10,510 bases of DNA, from the NCBI GenBank assembly GCA_945787435.1, contig CALZHX010000097.1, positions 1 to 10,510 of the forward strand. Direction: 5' to 3'. Below are positions 6,953 through 10,510 of this stretch, in pieces. Both the position numbers and the translations under genes were made by a program. The notes under the pieces are model-generated. The model was given only the letters and a program-made list of their open reading frames with translations. It was not told the origin of the DNA and ran no database searches. How positions within the stretch are numbered: position 1 is the first letter of the stretch; each line of letters starts with the position of its first letter. The DNA is from an uncultured Woeseiaceae bacterium. Its GTDB lineage: Bacteria > Pseudomonadota > Gammaproteobacteria > Steroidobacterales > Woeseiaceae.

Positions 6953-7492
6953 TTACACTGCCTGGCTTGCGGCCGACGCCAACACTGTCTGGGCGTGTGC
7001 GAATTGTGCGCGCGCGCGTTCGAGATATCGGCTGGCCTCCTCATCATAGTCATCGGCCGCAGCGGACCAGACGCGATTGACATATCGCTCTCCAGCGGCG
7101 AACTCGCTCATGATGTCAGCATAGGTTTGCAATCCATACAGGTGCACCATGCTCTCGCGTGCCTCGGCAAAACGCCGTAGATCATTACGCAATTTGCTGT
7201 CGATCCAATTGCGCAATGCCGCTCCCGATGGAGCAGAGCCATCCGCTGTGACCTCGCTGAGGTCGCGTACGATATTGGCAATCGACGCATTGAGTTCGTT
7301 GCGATTGGTTTCGAGGATAGTGTCTGAGCGCGCCGCTGCAGACGCGATACGTTTCGCGATCAAGACACCTGCAACGGCTGCGATGGCCGCGACGGCGAAT
7401 TGAATCCAGTTGACCTGCTGTTCGTCCAGCGCAGCGACATAAGCGCCGCCCAGGAATCCGGCGACGAGCAAAAGGTATGCGATATTTATCAT
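6953..7492 (-). CDS. Hypothetical protein with two N-terminal membrane helices and a helical C-terminal region
   Basis: I do not recognise this 179-residue protein. Residues about 2-22 and 28-50 are hydrophobic and look like two transmembrane helices joined by a short acidic hairpin (LDEQQVN). The rest (51-179) is Ala-, Arg- and Glu-rich and probably alpha-helical, possibly coiled-coil at about 55-80 and 145-175. There is no cysteine pair and no enzyme motif. A strong Shine-Dalgarno site, GAGGGGAG (7500-7507), overlaps the stop of the upstream OPT transporter and sits seven bases before the ATG. This supports both a real gene and co-transcription with the transporter. The position suggests an accessory or stability partner of the transporter, but that is inference only. 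Confidence 0.75.
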   Translation of the reverse strand: MINIAYLLLVAGFLGGAYVAALDEQQVNWIQFAVAAIAAVAGVLIAKRIASAAARSDTILETNRNELNASIANIVRDLSEVTADGSAPSGAALRNWIDSKLRNDLRRFAEARESMVHLYGLQTYADIMSEFAAGERYVNRVWSAAADDYDEEASRYLERARAQFAHAQTVLASAASQAV

Positions 7493-7505
7493 GTGTTTGC
7501 TCCCC

Positions 7506-9227
7506 TCAACCTGCCATCAATACGGCGTGAATTGCGTTGCCGACGCCCACCAGGGCCTCGCCAACGATGAGTCCGGCCGCAATAGGAATACCGACGTTGT
7601 CGCTCCAGTCCTTGCCCTTGAAGCGGTCCGCGAGTTCGCGGCCCAGCGTGCCGAGTGAATAGGTCAATACGATATTGAACGGCAGGTAGAAGCCAAGGCC
7701 AACCGTAATACCGAGCCCGCCAATGAATGCGGAGAGTACGCCGCCCAGCACCGCGCCCGCTGCGTATTTTTGTGTCGGTACGTCGCCGCCCATGATGCCG
7801 TCGATCGTGCTTGCCAGCGCCTGGGCCTGGGGTGCCGGCAGCTTGGTACTGCCCAGTCCGTACGCCTCATGCAGCACAAAGATCACAAAGATCACAACGA
7901 TAGGACCAAGCCACGCGCCTATGAACTGTCCCATTTGCTGCATGCGTGGTGTCGCGCCGACCAGGTAGCCAGTCTTCAGGTCGAGCATCAGGTCGGTTGC
8001 CTGCGACATGGCAACGCACATTGCGGCGCCGACCATTATGGCGGCGATGATCGAATCGGTACGGTCGAGCCCGAGTGCCTGCGTCACGACGATAAGCAGG
8101 GTGATTCCTACGAGCGTCATCCCGGACAGTGGCGACCAGTTTGTGCGACCAATGGCCTCGGACAGAATGATTCCTGCCATCCAGATCCACAAGGTACCCA
8201 GCAAGGCCATGGCAATGCCACCACCCAGTCCCATCGACTCAACGGACGTGACGGCCATAACACAAAGCAGGATCACTGCACCGACAACTGCGAAGTACAG
8301 CATCTTGATCGGCATTTCTTCGCTGCCACTGCCGCCAGCGACTTTGGCCGCTTTTTGCATCGATCGAATGGCGCTCAGGATAAGGGGCGCTGCGAGGATA
8401 ACCCCCATTATGGCGCCGCCGATTAACATACCGATGCCAAATGGCCTGTAGAGCATCAGCCGCAGAGCATTTGGATCCGAAATTACCTGGCCCGCCTCAT
8501 CAATCGGGAAGCCGCCGGTTGCCGCAAGCATCGGCGACAGGAACCAGTAAGCGACGAAGCCGCCAATTATAAAAGCGACACCGCCACGCCCCGCGATAAA
8601 GGCGACGCCGACGGTCATCAAAGACAGATACCAGATGCCATTCATGAACTCTGGCATGCCGAGTAATGCGCCGAGATTCCAGTTGTCATGTCCGGTCTGG
8701 ATAGTGGCAAAGTGCACACCAGCACTGATCAGAGCTGCGACGAACAGGACGACGGCTTTGCGGACACCTGCACCAGGAGACTTGAGGATTGTTGCTACGG
8801 CAACGCCACCGGGATACGTCAGCCGCTCATAGTCAATCATGTGCTTGCGTAACGGAATGATAAACGCGATGCCGAGAAATGCCCCTGCGATGCAACCAAA
8901 GGTCAGTATGACCGGGTCAAAGCGATCGCCAAATCCGAGCAGGAAAATGGCAGGAACCGAAAACATCATGCCCGACGATGCTCCGTTCACGCCTGAAGCG
9001 ATCGTCTGCACGATGTTGTTTTCGATGATGCTCTTGCGCCGTAATATGCCGCGCAAAACACCGAAGCCGAGGATCGCTGCAAGTTCCGAGCCTTCGATGG
9101 AAAAACCCAGGATCAGAGCTGCATAACCGATGGAGACGGCGATGATGACACCGAGTATCCAGCCGACGATAACGGCAACCCAGGTTAACTCGGGATAAGG
9201 TTTGGTATTAGTGATTGACGAGTCCAA
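7506..9227 (-). CDS. OPT family oligopeptide transporter
   Basis: A very hydrophobic 573-residue protein with many transmembrane segments. It has the family landmarks: YPELTW near the N-terminus (11-16), ENNIVQTIAS (69-78), YERLTYPGGVAVATIL (133-148) and repeated Gly-rich helices. OPT proteins import peptides, modified peptides or metal chelates through the inner membrane, probably driven by protons; the cargo of bacterial members is mostly unknown and cannot be read here. The length fits the bacterial branch. The start is TTG at 9227: an in-frame stop lies 15 bases upstream, the G-run at 9234-9238 acts as a Shine-Dalgarno site six bases away, and the next Met codon (residue 87) would remove the first helices. 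It is the first gene of the - strand run and faces the VOC lipoprotein gene across a shared promoter region. Confidence 0.9.
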   Translation of the reverse strand: MDSSITNTKPYPELTWVAVIVGWILGVIIAVSIGYAALILGFSIEGSELAAILGFGVLRGILRRKSIIENNIVQTIASGVNGASSGMMFSVPAIFLLGFGDRFDPVILTFGCIAGAFLGIAFIIPLRKHMIDYERLTYPGGVAVATILKSPGAGVRKAVVLFVAALISAGVHFATIQTGHDNWNLGALLGMPEFMNGIWYLSLMTVGVAFIAGRGGVAFIIGGFVAYWFLSPMLAATGGFPIDEAGQVISDPNALRLMLYRPFGIGMLIGGAIMGVILAAPLILSAIRSMQKAAKVAGGSGSEEMPIKMLYFAVVGAVILLCVMAVTSVESMGLGGGIAMALLGTLWIWMAGIILSEAIGRTNWSPLSGMTLVGITLLIVVTQALGLDRTDSIIAAIMVGAAMCVAMSQATDLMLDLKTGYLVGATPRMQQMGQFIGAWLGPIVVIFVIFVLHEAYGLGSTKLPAPQAQALASTIDGIMGGDVPTQKYAAGAVLGGVLSAFIGGLGITVGLGFYLPFNIVLTYSLGTLGRELADRFKGKDWSDNVGIPIAAGLIVGEALVGVGNAIHAVLMAG

Positions 9228-9233
9228 TTCACG

Positions 9234-9238
9234 CCCCC
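9234..9238 (-). promoter_or_regulatory. G-rich ribosome binding site supporting a TTG start of the OPT gene
   Basis: GGGGG on the - strand lies six bases before the TTG at 9227. The in-frame stop immediately upstream leaves no alternative start on the 5' side. Confidence 0.55.
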
Positions 9239-9310
9239 GTTATTTTTGTTATGAGACTGGTATCCGCAGTGCGATAAGGTAGCATGTCCAGCCACGAACG
9301 TAACGAGCTC

Positions 9311-9318
9311 GAGGAGAG
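9311..9318 (+). promoter_or_regulatory. Ribosome binding site supporting a TTG start of the VOC lipoprotein
   Basis: GAGGAGAG lies five bases before the TTG at 9324. The resulting N-terminus is a textbook lipoprotein signal peptide, which confirms the start. Confidence 0.75.
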
Positions 9319-9323
9319 TTATT

Positions 9324-10220
9324 TTGACCAGGATCAAGCTGTCAGCTGTGCTGATTGCGCTGAGCGTGGCCGGTTGTGCGACCGTAGCGCCGGAATTGCC
9401 AGCGATCACTGACGAGCCGACCGGCAGTCACTACGACGGCAGAGTTGTCTGGCACGATTTGCTCACCACGACGCCCGCTGAGTCACGGAAGTTCTACGGT
9501 GAGTTGTTTGGCTGGGAGTTTGAACGTCCGGGAATGAGTATCGGCATCGGCGATGCGGATAGCTACATGCTGATTCGGCATAACGGTGAACTCATTGGCG
9601 GCATGCTCGACGCAAATATCATGAACCGCGAGAATAATATCTCGCAGTGGGTCACCGTCATGTCGACAGGGGATCTTAGTGCGGCAGTCGAGCGAGTTGA
9701 AGCGAATGGTGGCGAGATTTTGACGCCGCCGACGGATGTTGGTTCGCGAGGTACGCTGGCTGTTGTTGCCGGCCCTGATAAGGCGATCATCGCACTGGTA
9801 CAATCCAGGGGCGGTGATCCCGAAGAGCGCGAGCCGGTTGTTAATGGCTGGTTGTGGAACGAACTGTGGACCAACAATGTAGAGCAGGCGACCGGCTTTT
9901 ATCAGGCTTTGGCAGGCTTTCAGATCGAAGATCACGCAGTGCAGGGTGAGGATGATGACTATCGAGTGCTCAAGTCCGGGGATTCACCGCGTGCGGCGAT
10001 TATGCCGAACCCGTTCGAACGTGAGCTGCCCGTTTGGGTTAATTACATTCGTGTCGACGATCCGGCAGCGATTACGGCGCGGGTCGAGGAACTGGGTGGC
10101 GTTGTGATTATCGACGCCAGTCCGCGCGCGCTCGGTGGTGAAGTCGCTTTTGTTGCGGGTCCATCCGGCGCGGGCGTTGCCTTGCAAACATGGCCCCTGG
10201 ATCGTGAGGAGAACAATTGA
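9324..10220 (+). CDS. Two-domain VOC (glyoxalase/bleomycin-resistance fold) lipoprotein
   Basis: A 298-residue protein with a type II signal peptide: basic start, hydrophobic core and lipobox SVAGC with the lipidated Cys at residue 18. The residue after it is Ala rather than Asp, which favours the outer membrane. Two VOC domains follow, at about 40-160 and 174-290. Each opens with the pattern W-x-D/E-L followed by an FYxxLxGW/F helix: VVWHDL...KFYGELFGW and LWNELW...GFYQALAGF. Each ends in VAGP plus a hydrophobic strand. The layout resembles the Cfp30B-like (COG3324) tandem VOC family, most of whose members are cytosolic, so the lipid anchor is notable. Metal ligands cannot be assigned confidently. 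The reaction is unknown; it may bind a ligand or act on an aldehyde or aromatic substrate. The stop overlaps the start of the next gene (TGATG), implying co-translation. Confidence 0.85.
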   Translation: MTRIKLSAVLIALSVAGCATVAPELPAITDEPTGSHYDGRVVWHDLLTTTPAESRKFYGELFGWEFERPGMSIGIGDADSYMLIRHNGELIGGMLDANIMNRENNISQWVTVMSTGDLSAAVERVEANGGEILTPPTDVGSRGTLAVVAGPDKAIIALVQSRGGDPEEREPVVNGWLWNELWTNNVEQATGFYQALAGFQIEDHAVQGEDDDYRVLKSGDSPRAAIMPNPFERELPVWVNYIRVDDPAAITARVEELGGVVIIDASPRALGGEVAFVAGPSGAGVALQTWPLDREENN

Positions 10221-10402
10221 TGAAAAACAGAATCAGACGGCTGATGACCCTGCTCCTTGTGATCGCAGTGGCAGGTGCCGTTGCGTCCTGCGAGCCTAAG
10301 AAGGTATACGGCAGTGTTGGCTACAGTTCCTACGGTGGCGGTGGATATTATGGCGGCGGCGGTTACGGTGGCAGCGTCAGAATTGGTGGGCGTATTTACT
10401 GA
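10220..10402 (+). CDS. Small Gly/Tyr-rich lipoprotein
   Basis: Sixty residues from the ATG at 10220; a TTG one codon earlier is possible but less likely. GAGGAG (10206-10211) is the Shine-Dalgarno site, eight bases upstream. The N-terminus is basic (MKNRIRR), then a hydrophobic stretch ends in the lipobox AVASC, with the lipidated Cys at residue 24. The mature part is only about 37 residues: a short charged stretch (EPKKVYG), then a low-complexity tract of Gly, Tyr and Ser with repeated YGGGGY-like units, ending GGRIY. It overlaps the VOC lipoprotein gene by one base and is probably made from the same mRNA. I do not recognise a family. Gly/Tyr-rich tails occur in surface and envelope proteins, but no function can be stated. 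Confidence 0.75.
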   Translation: MKNRIRRLMTLLLVIAVAGAVASCEPKKVYGSVGYSSYGGGGYYGGGGYGGSVRIGGRIY

Positions 10403-10407
10403 GCCAA

Positions 10408-10509
10408 TCAGTCGAGCCGATATCCCGCCGCACGCAGCAAGGACGCGCTACGGTCAAATTCTTCCTTGTCCGCGTACATCAGTACGACCGCAAATTCGCC
10501 TGTGCCCTC
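10408..10509 (-). CDS. 3' end of an unidentified gene, cut by the window edge
   Basis: On the - strand one frame is open from the right edge to a TGA at 10408-10410. It encodes the last 33 residues of a protein ending in RAAGYRLD. The residue mix (EFAVVLMYADKEEFDRS) looks like a real soluble protein, and GC-rich third positions agree with the neighbours. It converges on the small lipoprotein gene with a 5-base gap and no terminator between them. Too little is visible to name a family. Confidence 0.55.
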   Translation of the reverse strand, partial: EGTGEFAVVLMYADKEEFDRSASLLRAAGYRLD

Positions 10510-10510
10510 G

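Larger units (their letters stand above)
9228..9323. promoter_or_regulatory. Divergent intergenic region between the transporter and the VOC lipoprotein
   Basis: These 96 bases separate two divergently read genes, so promoters for both must lie here or within the neighbouring coding ends. I see no convincing -35/-10 pair. On the - strand the best -10-like hexamer is CATAAC near 9248-9253, with a poor TTATCG as -35. CGAGCTCG (9304-9311) is an 8-base palindrome just before the + strand ribosome site. No longer operator-like inverted repeat is obvious. Confidence 0.45.

Noticed and set aside
6668..7180. 170-residue + strand open frame across the junction of the dehydrogenase and the small membrane protein genes
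   Set aside because: It runs antisense to two better supported genes and has no recognisable domain or ribosome site.
7770..8451. Open frames on the + strand opposite the OPT transporter
   Set aside because: The OPT motifs fix the - strand as coding. The + strand translations are His/Gln- or Met/Ile-rich antisense artefacts.
10320..10375. Tandem DNA repeat (ggtggcggt-like units)
   Set aside because: The units are irregular and in frame with Gly/Tyr codons, so they are explained by the low-complexity protein tail rather than by an independent repeat element.

Overview
The window looks like chromosomal DNA from a moderately GC-rich proteobacterium, most likely a free-living aerobic gammaproteobacterium. 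The grounds are an MltF-type lytic transglycosylase, a type-2 ferredoxin/flavodoxin-NADP reductase, an ACAD10/11-like acyl-CoA dehydrogenase with a partner kinase, GC-rich codon use, and G-rich Shine-Dalgarno sites. The taxonomic call is an inference from gene content, not from a marker gene. I see no rRNA, tRNA, insertion sequence, CRISPR array, integrase or phage gene. Coding density is high, and no gene-free stretch exceeds 100 bases.

Left block, + strand (2-3586): the 3' part of an MltF-like membrane-bound lytic transglycosylase; a cysteine-synthase-family PLP enzyme; then a divergent pyruvate kinase with an enlarged, apparently duplicated B domain, no C-terminal domain and altered cation-site residues. 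The pyruvate kinase converges on the next block, and the two stop codons interlock in a single CTAG.

Central block, - strand (9227 down to 3583): five closely packed genes, read in the order OPT-family transporter, 179-aa two-helix membrane protein of unknown function, ACAD10/11-like acyl-CoA dehydrogenase, ACAD10/11-like APH-fold kinase, and ferredoxin-NADP reductase. Gaps are 13, 15, 3 and 46 bases, so this is probably one operon. The kinase and dehydrogenase together look like a split version of mammalian ACAD10/ACAD11 and resemble LvaA/LvaC of the Pseudomonas levulinate pathway. That suggests degradation of 4-hydroxyacyl-CoA through a phosphorylated intermediate. The transporter and the unknown membrane protein could supply the substrate or be passengers.

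Right block, + strand (9324-10402): divergent from the transporter across a 96-base intergenic region, a two-domain VOC (glyoxalase-fold) lipoprotein overlaps by one base a 60-aa Gly/Tyr-rich lipoprotein. Both carry lipoboxes, so this is a small envelope operon. At the right edge the last 33 codons of an unidentified - strand gene enter the window.
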